A DNA stretch of 64,000 bases from Mesostigma viride (GCA_009746045.1 RPFO01000132.1:1196590-1260589), one strand, 5' to 3'; shown: positions 31,247-42,178, counted from the stretch's first letter. Translations and numbers: made by a program. Notes: a model not told the origin generated them from the letters alone.

Positions 31247-34200
31247 TGTACATACCTTGAGTGCTAATAATGACAATAAAAGATTTTCTCTCTTGTATGA
31301 CATTGCCTCGAGGTTGCATACCATGTTTGGCCATGCAGCTCAGTCTTTGCAAGTTGCTAGACGGCTGGGAGGAAGTGAGTTGTACTCCATCTGCCAACAG
31401 GTTGCTCAAGCTTGCAAGTGCAGGCTAGTTGCTAGAAAGCCCAAGCAGTCTCATGCCAGGTCTCTTATTTTGCAGCCAGGCCATGTGCAGGTAGATATTC
31501 AGAGAATCAGGGGTTTGAAGCTGCTGGTGGCAGTGGACAGATATACCAAGTACAAAACCCTAGAGATCCTGCCTGACATGGAGAAGCCTACATTGATTGC
31601 TGCTCTGAAGTTGACAAGGAGCAGGTACCCTGGGTTGGAGTTGTTGCAGTGTGACATTCAGTTTGAGTGCTGTGAGAACCTGCCAGAGTTTCCAGAGTTG
31701 CTGATTACACCCAGGGAGAGCCACGGCCAGCAAGGGGTGGTGGAGAGAGCCATCCAAGAGATCAAGACTGTGCTGCTGGTGGAGAGGATTCCAAGGACGT
31801 CATCTGCCATTGTGACATCTGCATGGCTACGTTCTGTGGAGGATAGGCTGAACCTCAGGACTCCCATGTTCTTTGGTGACATTGCCATCAATCCTCTTAT
31901 GCTGCATACCAGGATGCTGCCAGCTGATGCTGAGCAGGCATGGAAGGAGAAGCTAGAGGCCAAGTTCCTCAAGCTGAGGCAGAAAGACAAGGGCTGGAGT
32001 GTCCTAGAACCTAACGTTGGACAACAGGTTGTTGTGTGGAAGGAACCAAGCTTTCCAGGGAAACGTGGCAGCTGGCATGATGGGGTGGTGACCCGAGTAG
32101 AAGCCGCTGGCCATAAGTGCTGGGTGGCCATTGATGGCTCCCAAGCAGTGCACCGTCTGTCCTGGTCAAAGATCCGTCCCCGGGGAGGTAATCAAGGAGA
32201 CCTCTTCCAGGTGCCCGTTGGTGTACAAGGCGGGGGTGACGTGGAGCTTCCTGATCAGGGTGCTACAGCTGTATCGAGCCCTCAGGGTGACCCTGGCCCG
32301 GCCCCTGGGGTACCTTCACATACGGTGGTTGGGCAAGCAGGCGGACAGGCTGCACCTCCGGAACGGCCCGACACCAGGCCTAGGGGTGTGCGTCTATCAG
32401 ATATTGTACAGGCTTTGCAAAGAGCCAAGAAGGAGCCTAAGGTGTCCAAGCTTGTCCAGTTGGATGAACCTGAGGTAGCTGCCATGGAGATAGATACCAA
32501 TGCACAGGTTTCTGTCATGGGACCTCAGCATACAGGAGAACTGCTGGTCGGAGAACCAAGTTGCCCCTGGGTGTCTGATTTCAGTGGTAGGACGCATCTA
32601 AGGGTGTTGGGAGAGGTTACTGCCCCTGTCATGGGTGTGGATGTGACCTTCCTTGTCCTAGAGGACTATGATGGCCCTGTGATTTTGGGTCAGAATTTTC
32701 TGGGCAATCCTGGGATTTCTATCAGAGCTACAGCTCTGAGAAGAGATGGCTGGGGGATGATTCCCCTAGAAAATTTCAGGACAACATTTCCAGTCAGGTG
32801 CAGGGCCAAGCCGGTCAAGGGTGTAAAATGGGATGAAGGGGAGGTGCCCCCAGCAGCCAGTTTGGTGATTCCAGCTGTGTTGCACCCCAGCAGTATTGGC
32901 ATAACTCACAGGAGCCTTGCTGCACACTCTCCTTTGACATATGACCAGCTGGTCCAAGAGATGAGCTCGCCTACTTTGTTTGAGGCTTGGAAGCTCGCCT
33001 TCTCCAAGGCATTGGAGGAGTGGTTGCAGTTTGAGTGTGCTGCACCAACAGACAGACGTCCCCCAGCATCAAGGAAGCTTGCTTTGAGATTTGTGCTGAA
33101 GAGGAAGGTTGTGGATGAGGTATCAGTGCCCCATGTCAGGCCTGTCCTGAATGAGTATCACGGCACGGGGAGTCTGCCAGGAGAGGAGCTGTACACGCCA
33201 GGGATGCTACACGACACATGGAGAATTTTGCTATGTCTCTACGTGGGGTTGCTGAACAGGGGAGCAGCTATGTCATCAGTGCTGCTGGACTTCAAGAGGG
33301 CATTTTTAAAATCTGATCCAGAAGTGGCCAGGAGGGTGTGGAAGCAGGATGAGCCTTACTGTGTTGAGGTGCCTGCCATCTGGAAGCTGGAGCTGCATCA
33401 ACAATTCCTGGTTATTCTGAAGGGCCTGGAAGGACTCAGGTCGAGCCCAATCATCTGGAGACTCACGCTGCAGGAAGCTCTGATCAGTGAGTGTGGCTTG
33501 AGAGTGTCTTCAGTTGATCCCTGTTTGCTGCTGGCCCAATGGGAGGGTCTGCCAGTGTATGCTAGTTTGCATGGAGATGATCTGCATTTGCTAGCCCCCA
33601 CGACCTGGCTGAAGAAGTTTATTCCTGTCATCAGTGGCAAGTTTTCACTGGGCAAGGAGCTGTGGCAGGAGCCCAACAAGCCTGTAGTGTTCTGTGGAAT
33701 GCAGGCTACCCTGTTCAGGAGGGACGGGGAGTGGAGTATCAGGCTTCAGGCTGGAGGAGATTATAAACAGACCATTGTGAAGGCCTTGCCAGAGAAGATC
33801 ACCCAGGCTGCAGGACCTGAGTTGAGAGGCATGTGGGCCTGGTTTGCCAGCATCTGTGGTCCGTCTTTGATGGTCCATAGCAGAATGCCTGATGAGGTGC
33901 TTGAGGATGAGAAGCCTCGAGTCATAGCCCGATTGGTGGAGAGTACCCCTGATCTGATTTTGTCTGGGATTGACTTTGCCCAGCCTATCACCTTGGAGAT
34001 CTTTGTTGACAGTTCCATGGATGCTCGCCAGGTTACCAAGGTCAGGGGGAGATCTGCTGCTCTGTTTGCTTTTTATCAGAGCAGGGCAAGTTTGTTCAGC
34101 TGGTACAGCAGACTGCAGAAGAGGGTCTGTATCAGTTCAGATGTGGCAGAATGCAGGGCCATATGCGAGGGGATCCAGTCCAGCTGTACATAAAGGAGTT

Positions 34201-34486
34201 AATGCTGGAGCTGGCTTCAGTTACCCCTTGGACCTTGCAGATGGAGACGTTGTTGCTAACAGACAGCATGGGTATGGTCCAGTTTGTTCACAAGCAGCTG
34301 GCCAGAAGCCGGGACCTGGATTATTTGTTGCTGAAGGAGTTGGCCAGTTTGGTTGACTTGAAGCATATCCCTGGCGAGGAGAACCCTGCTGATGCATTGA
34401 CAAAGCTGCCACACAAGGCCCCAGCCCAGTACAATGTACTGAGGAAGCTCATGAATGCTGACTGTCAAGTCGGTCTATCTGTCTAA
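31247..34486 (+). CDS. Copia-class Pol: integrase, protease-like, reverse transcriptase, RNase H
   Basis: One long frame (to 34193). Integrase: HTMFGHAAQSLQ...CQQVAQACKCR is a zinc-finger-like start, then VQVDIQRI, VAVDRYTKYKTLEIL, LLQCDIQF and GVVERAIQEIK, keeping the D, D and E. About 32485-32700 holds a retropepsin-like block (MEIDTNAQVSVMG, then PVILGQNFLGN); the usual DTG/DSG reads DTN. RT has LLDFKRAFL (block A), GLRSSPIIWRLTLQEALISE and LHGDDLHLL (block C, HGDD not YVDD). RNase H has EIFVDSSMDARQVTK and ISSDVAECRAICEGIQ. A +1 shift near 34180 then leads to LYIKELMLELA and HIPGEENPADALTKL, the canonical Copia end, stopping at 34486. Order IN-PR-RT-RH is unusual. Confidence 0.9.
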
Positions 34487-35233
34487 AAGCTGAGAGCTGG
34501 GTGCTTAAGTCTCTGGATATCAGGCTGGGAGCTTGATTGTACATAATCCTGAGCACACCTTGAGGGGTGAGACATGTCTCTGGTGTGGGAATGTCTGACA
34601 TTGTCTCTGATGGAGAGATGTCTATCTGGGGTTTTCATCTCAGTCTGAGGTTTCCCCAGATCTGTGGTTTGTGGGCGGGGTTCGATTCCCTGGTGCCGTC
34701 TTAAGGCGGAGTTTCACGGACTGGCTGACCCATCCACCATGCTGGTGAGGTGGCGACAGGTCCCCTGATTTTCCACGGTTGGAACGAGTATAGGAGCTTG
34801 TGTTTTGCATGTGCTTCGCGTAGATGTTGTGTCTGGTTCGATAAGGGGCAGCAGACCGGCGCCGACTCCCGTCTGGGGGTCAGCAATGTTTTCTGATGAG
34901 CTGTTGTGGGTGATCTGTGGGGTTTCGCCTAAGGTCCTGAAGGTTGTACATACTTCTCAAGTTCTTAGCTGAACACCTATGGGCTGCCACAGTTGGCCAA
35001 CCTCTTGTACATGGGTAACACAACGAGCCTCCCGTGAAGGGATAGGGACTCATTGTAATTTGTTTGTGCTCCTGAACCAGTATGGGTGCTATGTACATAT
35101 AATAAGGAATCCAAGCTGACTGTCATGCCCAGCGGGTTGTGACTTGTAGTCGGGGAGGATGTCCAGTACCCATTGTGTGTGTTTGTATGTAGACTTGTGT
35201 GAGCTGCTACAGCTCAAGAAAAGAAAGGATTGG

Positions 35234-35928
35234 AGTTAACGCCAAGCGCATTGGCGTGATCCTGATTCGGCATATCTCTGCGATTCCAGCGGCACCGGAA
35301 CGAGTTCATTCCGACAAGTATCAAGAAAGTTATGGCGTTCCGACTTCCCGGTCGCGCGCGAGCGCGAGCCGGCTGTTCTTCTAAGTCGGACGTGAATATT
35401 TGCCGACGACATATGGGGTCGACAGTAATTCCTGGGCTGACAGGAATTAGGTGCTGAACCTACGACGGTATTGGATTAATACGTCGTACGCAGGAAATAG
35501 GAACCTTAACCTGTGGTCTGTTGGTACCGCAGGCTTAGTCCTGGACTTCTAGGTGCAGATGCAATAGTCACTGTGGACTGTGCTCTGTGGTCACTGTGCC
35601 TGTATGGCAGACCTACTGTATAGGAACTGGGCGCTGTACAGGTAGTGAATACTGTACCGGGAGTGTTATTACTGAGCAGGCCTCCTAGGCTGCTCAGGAC
35701 TAGCAAGCACAGTGCACAAGTATATAAAGAATAGGCCAGTGCCAATTGGGCATCTCTTGCGAGCCCGCCTCACGTGTGTTGCCTTGACTTGGCAAACTCG
35801 TGTACAAGCCTCAAGTGTGTGAGCGCTGTAACATTATCCAATTTTAACAAAGCTCCGTTTCCAACCATATTCACACATTGCTGCATTGCAACCATATCCT
35901 ACACATTGCGTTTATAAAAACGTTAACT
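35234..35928 (+). repeat. 3' LTR of the Copia-class element
   Basis: 695 bp, about 98% identical by eye to the 5' LTR; the 3-bp length difference lies at CAAGTG(ACA)TGTGAG. Followed by target duplication GTTCG. Confidence 0.95.
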
Positions 35929-35933
35929 GTTCG

Positions 35934-36215
35934 CCTCCCCCGCGTGCGGGGTAAGGCTGGCCCGGCACCCGTGCTCCTCACCTTAAGTACATGGCGGACA
36001 AGCTGTTGTTTCTTAAAAACCGCAACTTAGAAGCTCTCGAGGACTCACTTCACGCTGGACGACGACCTGACCCTGGCCCAGCAACAACGGCGACGCGAGC
36101 TATGGCCGACCTACCTCCAGATACGGCAAAGCGCAGGGGGGAAACCGGTATACTGGAGGGGGAACGTCATCCACGTACGTCGACCACAAGCCTTGCATGG
36201 CAGGCACCCCCAGTC
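35934..36215 (+). pseudogene. ORF1p-like relic, 3' part (copy B, after Copia)
   Basis: Carries the last third of ORF1 (GPAPVLLTLKYMADKL, LTLAQQQRRRELWPTYLQ, PVYWRG). Frames shift around LEALEDSLHAGR. It continues copy B from 27577. Confidence 0.75.
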
Positions 36216-36429
36216 TAGGGCATATAGCAGTAGTGCAGATTAGTAAGGCTTCTTATAGCCTACCACGCGGCCCAAGCACATGTGCGCCCATACATGTAAT
36301 GGCCATGGATGATTTCGAAGAATTTAGCCACGCCCTGCCTATAATGGAACCCCCCATGGATGCTGCATTAAGAATTAGCTCAGCCCTGCATGCCTATACA
36401 CAGAGTCACTCTCTGCTGAGAATTAATTA

Positions 36430-36490
36430 ATTAATTAAACACGTGCTCCCGTTGGGGATCGGTCACGGAGCACCAAAGTGCTTTTAATCC
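36430..36490 (-). mobile_element. 3' terminus of a third hairpin family with TTAA tail
   Basis: On minus: AGGGATTAAAAGCACTT, then GGTGCTCCGTGACC...AACGGGAGCACGTG, then a (TTAA)n tail. GTGCTCC/GGGAGCAC pair as a hairpin. A plus-strand copy without a long tail is at about 13119-13170. Confidence 0.6.
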
Positions 36491-36599
36491 CTGTGTGTGC
36501 ACAACAGGAGAAAGGGCAGAGACCCCCAGTCTCCTTCATGCCAAAGGCATGCCACAGCTGCATTCGGGCACGCTAGCTAAACGGACACGCTAACGATCT

Positions 36600-36875
36600 G
36601 GCAATCTGTGGGTGCTCTGCTGCATGAGAAGCTATGCCCTATAGCTCTTGTATAGCTATGATGATCTTCCCCCCCCAGGACAGGCTCCCCTCAATAGCTG
36701 GGTGTTGCTTGAGACTCTGGGGGGTGTAGGTGCCCTTGGGGCACCTAGAGCAAATGTTGTTTACATTGCCACCCTTGCAGGAAGTAGCTTAGAATGTATT
36801 AAAAGCCATATGCCCTTTCTCTGGGATATGTGCATGCTACATACACTCCCAATGGAGTTATGTTCCTGATTAATT
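36600..36875 (+). mobile_element. 3' UTR fragment of the HAL1-like family
   Basis: From GAGAAGCTATGCCCTATAGC through GCAGGAAGTAGCTTAGAATG to the stem-loop variant CTCCCAATGGAG (36846-36857) and a short TTAATTAA tail. Confidence 0.8.
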
Positions 36876-37094
36876 AAGGCACAAAGAGAAGTGGAAAAGG
36901 AGAGAAAAAAGAAAAGCAAGAGAGAAGTAAATAATTAAATATAAAAGAATAAAGTTTAATAAAATAATGATAACAATGAAATGAGAAGAAGAACAAATTA
37001 TTACATATAAGAATAAAAAACTGTTGAATAGGCATACATAGGAATGACCTCACCTGGCGTGCCCCAGGCCGCGCGCGGCAGGGCCGCCACCCGT
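36876..37094. other. A/G-rich low-complexity spacer
   Basis: Purine-rich (AAAAGAAAAGCAAGAGAGAAG) then AT-rich; no gene seen. Confidence 0.4.
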
Positions 37095-37238
37095 GGACTT
37101 TTCGTTATAGACTCGGCATGGACATGTGCTACACTAGACGTACGTGACGGGCTCACACCCGGGCAGCCTCCCGGTTTGTCTGTAATATGGAGGCAGATGG
37201 TACGCAAGGATAGATGGCAAGTAGTGATGAAGGAGTGA
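37095..37238 (+). repeat. Dispersed 150-bp repeat (copy 1)
   Basis: GGACTTTTCGT...AGACTCGGCATGG...GATGAAGGAG recurs at 45728-45881 with small indels. There it is followed directly by the second hairpin family, so it may be that family's upstream part. Confidence 0.8.
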
Positions 37239-37265
37239 ACTTGACGCCGGCGTGAACTTGAGTGT

Positions 37266-37351
37266 ACCAGCGAGTGGTTATCGCTGGTAATATTGTGCGG
37301 AACCTGAGAAGCCCATGTGGCAAAAGGTTTCCGCACAATATTAACCTAACT
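37266..37351 (+). mobile_element. Half copy of the foldback/MITE-like element
   Basis: ACCAGCGAGTGGTTATCGCTGG plus one full arm (AATATTGTGCGGAAC...CCGCACAATATTAACCTAACT), matching the centre and right half of 44535-44690. Confidence 0.85.
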
Positions 37352-37546
37352 AAGACCTTGACCCTTGCGGGGCGCAGGTTCGAATCCACTCGGAAGCGGA
37401 TTATTTGGGGAATAATTCGTTCCGATTTGGCACCCGGCTCCAGTAATCATATGCGCACCAAGGAGATGCTCATATTCGACCATATTCATATATCGATATT
37501 TGCACCAACGAGATGCTTATATTCGATCATATCCATATATACGGGT

Positions 37547-37765
37547 GGAATTATAGCACCGGCGGGCTTCAAAGTGCCGGACGGCAGGCGGTACCACCAT
37601 TCCGTGGCAGCTTGGCCCAGTTTGCTACCGGCTGGCACACGTTTTCAGTGAATTTTGGGCTCCAGATTTAAATGCAACGTGCGGTTTGAGGCAGGGGAAA
37701 ACATGCGTGGACGATAGGAATTATAGCACCGGCGGGCTTCAAAGTGCCGGACGGCAGGCGGTACC
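37547..37765. repeat. 49-bp direct repeats upstream of the R2-like coding region
   Basis: GGAATTATAGCACCGGCGGG...GGTACC occurs identically at 37547-37595 and 37717-37765, spaced 170 bp. Each contains the hairpin-capable GCACCGGC/GTGCCGG. They may be tandem 5' UTR or promoter units, or a target-site feature. Confidence 0.85.
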
Positions 37766-37877
37766 GCGACCGCAGCGCGTTGGGGGCTGCCGCCCCCCAA
37801 ACCCCCCGCGTGGGGGGCTCCGCCCCCCACACCCCCCGCCCCCCCCTCGGTGGCTGCCACGCCTGCCCTGATTGTTC

Positions 37878-39329
37878 ATGGACGACCCACGACCCCCTTC
37901 GCCCAACGGCTCCCCCGCTCCCCGGTTGGCGCCTCGGCGGTCCTCTCGGCTTGCGGCCCTTCTTGCGGAGGTGGGCGACCCGGCTGCGGGGGGCTCGGGC
38001 GCCCCGGTCTCCCCCTCCTTGGTCTGCGAGGTCTGCCGGAGCGGGCACCGCGGGCACCACATGTTAGTTTGTGATGCTTGCAATTCCGGGTGGCACTTGC
38101 AGTGTCGTACTCCCCGGCTCTACCGGGTCCCGCCGGGCTCCTGGACGTGCCCGCGCTGTCCCCCCCGGCGGGCCCCCGGGCTGCCCTCCCCGCCGGGTGC
38201 TCCGGCCCCCTGCCCCGTGTGCCCCCCGGCTGCCGAGGCCCTCGGGGCGGGCCGTGGCCTGCCCGATGGGGCCGCCGTTGCTCGGGCCCTGGCGCCCTCG
38301 GCCCCGGGGCCCCACCCGTCGCCTGGCCCCGCCGACGGGGGCGCGGCGCTGTCGCCTAGGCTGGGCCCGGCCGACCCCCCGGCGGGCCTGGCGACCCCGG
38401 CGCCCGCCCCCGGCCCCTCGCTCCCCGACGCTCTGGCCTCCCTTCCCCCGGCCGCGGTTGGCCACCCAGCCGCCACCCCCGTCCTTGCCGCGTGGGACGG
38501 CGGCCCCCGGGCCCACTCGTTCACCTCGTGGCCGCCCTCGCACATTGTCGGCGTGGTGGGCCGAGCCACCTTTTCTTGGGCGTACTGCCCTTTGTTGCTG
38601 GACGCGGTCGGGTTGCAGGCCGCCTTCCCCTCGCTCCCTCGGCCCCCGGCCTTCCTGGCCCTAGTTGCGCGGGTGCGGGCGACATTTCTTTCCGCCGCCC
38701 CCCCGGTGACGGCCTCGACTCTTTGGGGGTATGTCTTGGAAGGATATCACGCCGGCTGCCGGCTGCCGTGGCATCTCCCGGCCGCCCGGCAGGAAGAGCT
38801 GCTTTCCCTGGACGAGCGGGTGGGTCAGGAGGTGGTCGAGTTCGTCACGGCGGTGGCTCGAGACGCACAGGTCTCGGTGCGGGCGGCCTACCTCGCGGGC
38901 GGCGCCGACCTGGGCCTCATGTCCCCGCGGCAGCTTCGCCTCTTCTTGGACGCCCAGGCCCCGCCTCCCGGCCCGGTTGCCATGCAGTGGGGGCTTTCTC
39001 ATCACCTCCCTCAGCCTGGCGCAGGCCGCCATGCTGCGTGTGGAGTTCGGGGCCCCCATCGCGGTTCAGGGCGGCCAGGCCATCTTGGTGGACTCGGCCG
39101 GGCGCGCCCAGCCCCTAACCGCGGGGACGCCTGTTTCTGCCTTCCTCCACGACATCCTGGAGTTGGCAGGCATCCCGCACGAATGGCACCCCGCGGCTGA
39201 CCAACCGGTCGGCATCCTCTCGCGCGCCCAGATTGCTGCTCTCCCGGGTTGCTGGGAGGCCGGCTGGGACCCGCCCCCCCCTCATGTCCGGTCCCTTCTG
39301 GAGGGGGACGACCCCGAGTCGGGCGATGC
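37878..39329 (+). pseudogene. N-terminal part of the R2-like protein with PHD finger
   Basis: Starts at the ATG 37878 (MDDPRPPSPNG), RRSSRLAALLAE, then a complete C4HC3 PHD finger (CEVC, CDAC, WHLQC, W-TCPRC) at about residues 50-100. A Pro/Ala-rich linker and a helical region (FVTAVARDAQVSVRAAYLAG, LRLFLDAQAPPPGP) follow. Near 38990 a G-run shifts the frame, and the protein continues as SLAQAAMLRVEFGAPIAV, ILVDSAGRAQPL and HDILELAGIPHEW until the hAT-like insertion. PHD fingers bind histone H3 tails, so a chromatin-targeting role is plausible. The frameshift may be real or an assembly error in GC-rich DNA. Confidence 0.8.
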
Positions 39330-40606
39330 GTCATACGCCGTATTATACGCCGTATTTAGCGTATTATGCGCGATACGCACGCGGCGCGTATGAAAATGGG
39401 GTACTTTAATACGCAACGCGTATTTTTGCGTATTTTTGCGTATTTTCGCGTATTTTTTGGCATATTTTTGGCTTACGAGGTGGGTGCATTTGCTTGCCTA
39501 GACTGCGGCGCGCCGACCTGTAGTAGGAACAAATAATTGCGTGATGAGCTAGCTAGTGTATAATGCAAGAAAGCGTTCGAATCGTGACTTGTGAAGGCGG
39601 GAATGTGAAGGCGGGAAGGCTGAAGACTAAAGACAACAGGTGACAAGGTTTCTTTGTCTGCCAGCAACATCAGTGCGTAGCATATCGACATCCAGGCATG
39701 GCTGACACGAATGAGTCAATGGAACACGATGATGATGTGCGGCCCGATGAAGAAGAGGCCACATCCGAAACTGTCTGGACATACATTAGCAAAGAGCGCA
39801 TCCTCAAGAATGGGCAGCAGACAAATAACTACTACATGGATGATGGAGTACTCCGTTACAGGCTGCTGGTCGAGCAGGCGGAGAAGGAAAGCAATACCAG
39901 GAAGAGGAAGGCGACTAGTGACGCCAAGAAGCAGGCTGATGTGCGGGCGGCACTTAAAGACAGGCTTGCAGACGTTGTAGAAACCGACGCCTCTAACTGG
40001 GTGTCCGCTCATGCCAGCAACACCTCGGGGCGCGCTGCTGGGGCGGCTGGGCCAAGCGGATCATCAAAGCGCCAATCCACCGACGGTAATTTGCCCGCTG
40101 CCACCTTATGGGCTCAGCAAAGAGCAGCTGGACGAGGAGCTGTGCGAGGCATTCATTTGCGCCTTTCAATGCCATCGACGCCCTTCAATGTCATCGACAC
40201 CTCGGGGCAATGTATAGTGCATTCATATCTTGAGTTCTACAAATTTATTATCCTTTCCAGTGAGTTGTGAATTGATACGTACTGGTATTGATACTGAGTT
40301 GCATGTTGTCTCGATTTTGAAGAGAAACTATCAAGTTAGACCGTTAGAAACTATGCTTGTATTTCTAGGTAGTGATGACAATGCCAAGGTCATGCTATAT
40401 ATGTCATGTATAGCCAAAAGGTATGGCAAAAACACCAGCAGACCATGCTTGGTTGCTCAGAATGTTGAAAACCCCTCAAAACCATGCCAAAAAAGGGGTT
40501 TTCAACAGTTAGCGTACGATTAGCGTATAATACATTATACACCGCGTATTATACATTATACACCTGGGGCCGCGTACGACGCGTATCGCGTATGACCCAT
40601 CACTGG
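39321..40606 (+). mobile_element. hAT-like insertion in the R2-like element
   Basis: An AT-richer 1.27-kb block separates the N-terminal frame from the RING finger of the R2-like protein. Its ends are inverted: GTCATACGC at 39330-39338 and GCGTATGAC at 40588-40596, embedded in 19-bp imperfect repeats, the right one starting CAGTGATGG like hAT termini. Subterminal regions are dense in TACGC/GCGTA words, as in the hAT at 50290-51838. A convincing 8-bp target duplication was not found, so boundaries are approximate. Confidence 0.65.
39698..40270 (+). CDS. Acidic N-terminal transposase-like fragment in the hAT-like insertion
   Basis: A 190-residue frame from the ATG 39698: acidic start (MADTNESMEHDDDVRPDEEE), TVWTYISKERILKNGQQ, a basic region (TRKRKATSDAKKQAD), then a Gly/Ser linker. 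In overlapping frames it has LSKEQLDEELCEAFICAF and PFNVIDTSG, which resemble the start of hAT transposases (helical dimer-type motif, then PFxVxxx). No catalytic DDE region is present, so this is a truncated, non-autonomous relic. The hAT assignment is an inference. Confidence 0.45.
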   Translation: MADTNESMEHDDDVRPDEEEATSETVWTYISKERILKNGQQTNNYYMDDGVLRYRLLVEQAEKESNTRKRKATSDAKKQADVRAALKDRLADVVETDASNWVSAHASNTSGRAAGAAGPSGSSKRQSTDGNLPAATLWAQQRAAGRGAVRGIHLRLSMPSTPFNVIDTSGQCIVHSYLEFYKFIILSSEL

Positions 40607-42178
40607 GCTCCTGTGCCATCTGCCTTGAGCCCTTCCGGCCGGGGGATGGCTTGTGTCGCCTGCCCGCGTGCGGCCACACATTCCATCAAGCGTGCATCGC
40701 GCGCAGCTTGCTCCACTCCGTGCCGCGCTGCCCGTTGTGCCGGGCTGTTGTGCCGCCCCCTGGGACTGCGCTTCCTCTCGGCCCGCCCCCGGTCTCGCTG
40801 GGTCCCCTGCCGGGTCCCCACCGGGCCCCGGGGCCAGCTGCCTCCCCGACCCCTCGGCCGCCGCCCCCGGCCTCGTTGCCGGGGCCTGGGGTGGTCGCGG
40901 GCGCGCTGGCGAGTCCCCCTGGGAGGGGCGCCGGCGTTCTCGATCCCCCTCCGCTGGGGGTCTCCCCGGTCACTGGGCACTGCCTCCTCCGTGGCCCCGG
41001 CGGGCATGCCGGGCGCTGGTCGGGTCGTGGTGCGCGCGCCTGCCGGCCCGGCTGGGGAGACGCCGCAGGCCCCACGTCCTGCCTTTGCTGGCGCCGCTCC
41101 CCGCCACTCAGCGCCCGCCGACGGCCTTCACCGGTGTGCCGTGCTGCTTCCCACGGGGTCCCCGTGTGCTGGTGTGTTCCACAACCGTAACCTCCTCTGC
41201 CAGCACCTTCGCGCTGTGCACCCCGATCTCGGCGCGGCGGATCTGCAGGCCATGCGCTGTTACCGGTGCCCGGAAGCTCACTGCCAGCGGGTGTACTCCA
41301 TTCACGGGCGCGCTCAGCACGCGCGCGCCTGTGTTTCTCAACGGCCCCTCAACCGGCCAGCAGTCCCGGCCCCCTCCCCCCCTCCCGCCTCGGCTCCCAC
41401 CGGCTCCCAGCCCCCGCCGCCCGACTACTCGGCCAGTTGGCGTTGGCTTGACACGGTTCCCTGGGATGCATGCGCCATCAACCCGACGTCTACCCTGACC
41501 GACCTCCCCCACCGCGCGCGTAGCCTTTTCGCGCAATGTGCAATCGTTTCTCTCCGGCGCATGCACGCCGCTCCGGACGACCCGCTGGGCTTTAAACTGC
41601 ACATGGTGACCCCCCGCCTGCTCCTCACCCCTCTCGGGCGTGGTGTGCGCGGCCTCCAGGGTGCGGTTATTGCCCGTTGCCGACGCTTTCTGCAGGGGGA
41701 CTGGGAGGGGCTGTTTGGCGTGCCGCCCCCGCGCACGGCCCGGCTGTCGGGGGAGGTCAACTTCGAGCGGGTGGCCGCCGACGTCATCCGCCTCGTCCGC
41801 GAGGGGCAGCTCAGCCGGGCCATGACCCGCTTGGAAATGGCCAAGCTGGCCCCCGCCAATGCGGCTACCCTGGCGGCCTTGGAGGCTCTTCACCCTGCGG
41901 AGCCCGGATTCCAGCTGCCCGTGCCGGACCCCCTGCCGGCCCCCCTCCGGCTGGACCGCGACTGCTTCCTGGAGGTGATGCGTGCGGTCCCGCGGGCTTC
42001 CTCTACCGGGCCGTCGGGCTGGCGCTACGAGCACTTGGAGGTCCTGGTGGGGCATGGGGGCGAGGACATTCTCTTTGACACCCTCATTGACCTGGCGGCT
42101 GGTCGCGTTCCTCCCGCTGCGCGCGAGTGGTTAGCGGGCGCTCGCCTCCTCGCTCTGCTCAAGGGTGTCTTGCCCCCC
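40597..42178 (+). pseudogene. Middle of the R2-like protein: RING-H2, C2H2-like fingers, RT N-terminal domain
   Basis: Immediately after the insertion comes CAICLEPF...CRLPACGHTFHQAC...RCPLC, a complete RING-H2 finger (C-x2-C, C-x-H-x2-H-x2-C, C-x2-C), the signature of E3 ubiquitin ligases. A Pro-rich linker follows and the frame shifts at about 40960. Two Cys/His fingers come next (HRCAVLLP...CQHLRAVH and CYRCPEAHCQRVYSIH...HARAC), like the DNA-binding fingers of R2. Then DYSASWRWLD..., HMVTPRLLLTPLGRG and GPSGWRYEHLEVL (RT block 0/1). The frame ends in a run of eight C (42171-42178), where a 1-base change would restore LPPPEGKVRP. Confidence 0.8.

Larger units (their letters stand above)
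27578..35928 (+). mobile_element. Copia-class LTR retrotransposon, complete ends, 8.35 kb
   Basis: LTRs lie at 27578-28275 and 35234-35928, each starting AGTTAACG and ending CGTTAACT. The 5-bp target duplication GTTCG is at 27573-27577 and 35929-35933. A purine tract (AAGAAAAGAAAGGATTGG) precedes the 3' LTR. The internal order is an extra ORF, gag with zinc knuckle, integrase, aspartic-protease-like domain, RT and RNase H. The LTRs differ by about a dozen substitutions and one 3-base gap by eye, so it is fairly young, yet it has several frameshifts and a nested insertion. Confidence 0.95.
26221..36440 (+). mobile_element. ORF1-only (HAL1-like) element, copy B, split by a Copia element
   Basis: It begins GCCACGAGCCACGAGCGGGC at 26221. 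ORF1 relics run to 27577 and resume at 35934 (CGCCTCCCCCGCGTGCGGGG), exactly the join seen unbroken in copy E. The rest of ORF1 (LTLAQQQRRRELWPTYLQ) runs to about 36215, with the 3' UTR up to about 36420, where it meets a TTAA stretch. The ORF1 frame is broken at several points. Confidence 0.8.

Noticed and set aside
37360-37400. tRNA-like T-loop GGTTCGAATCC
   Set aside because: T-stem bases do not pair properly and no acceptor or anticodon arm fits upstream.
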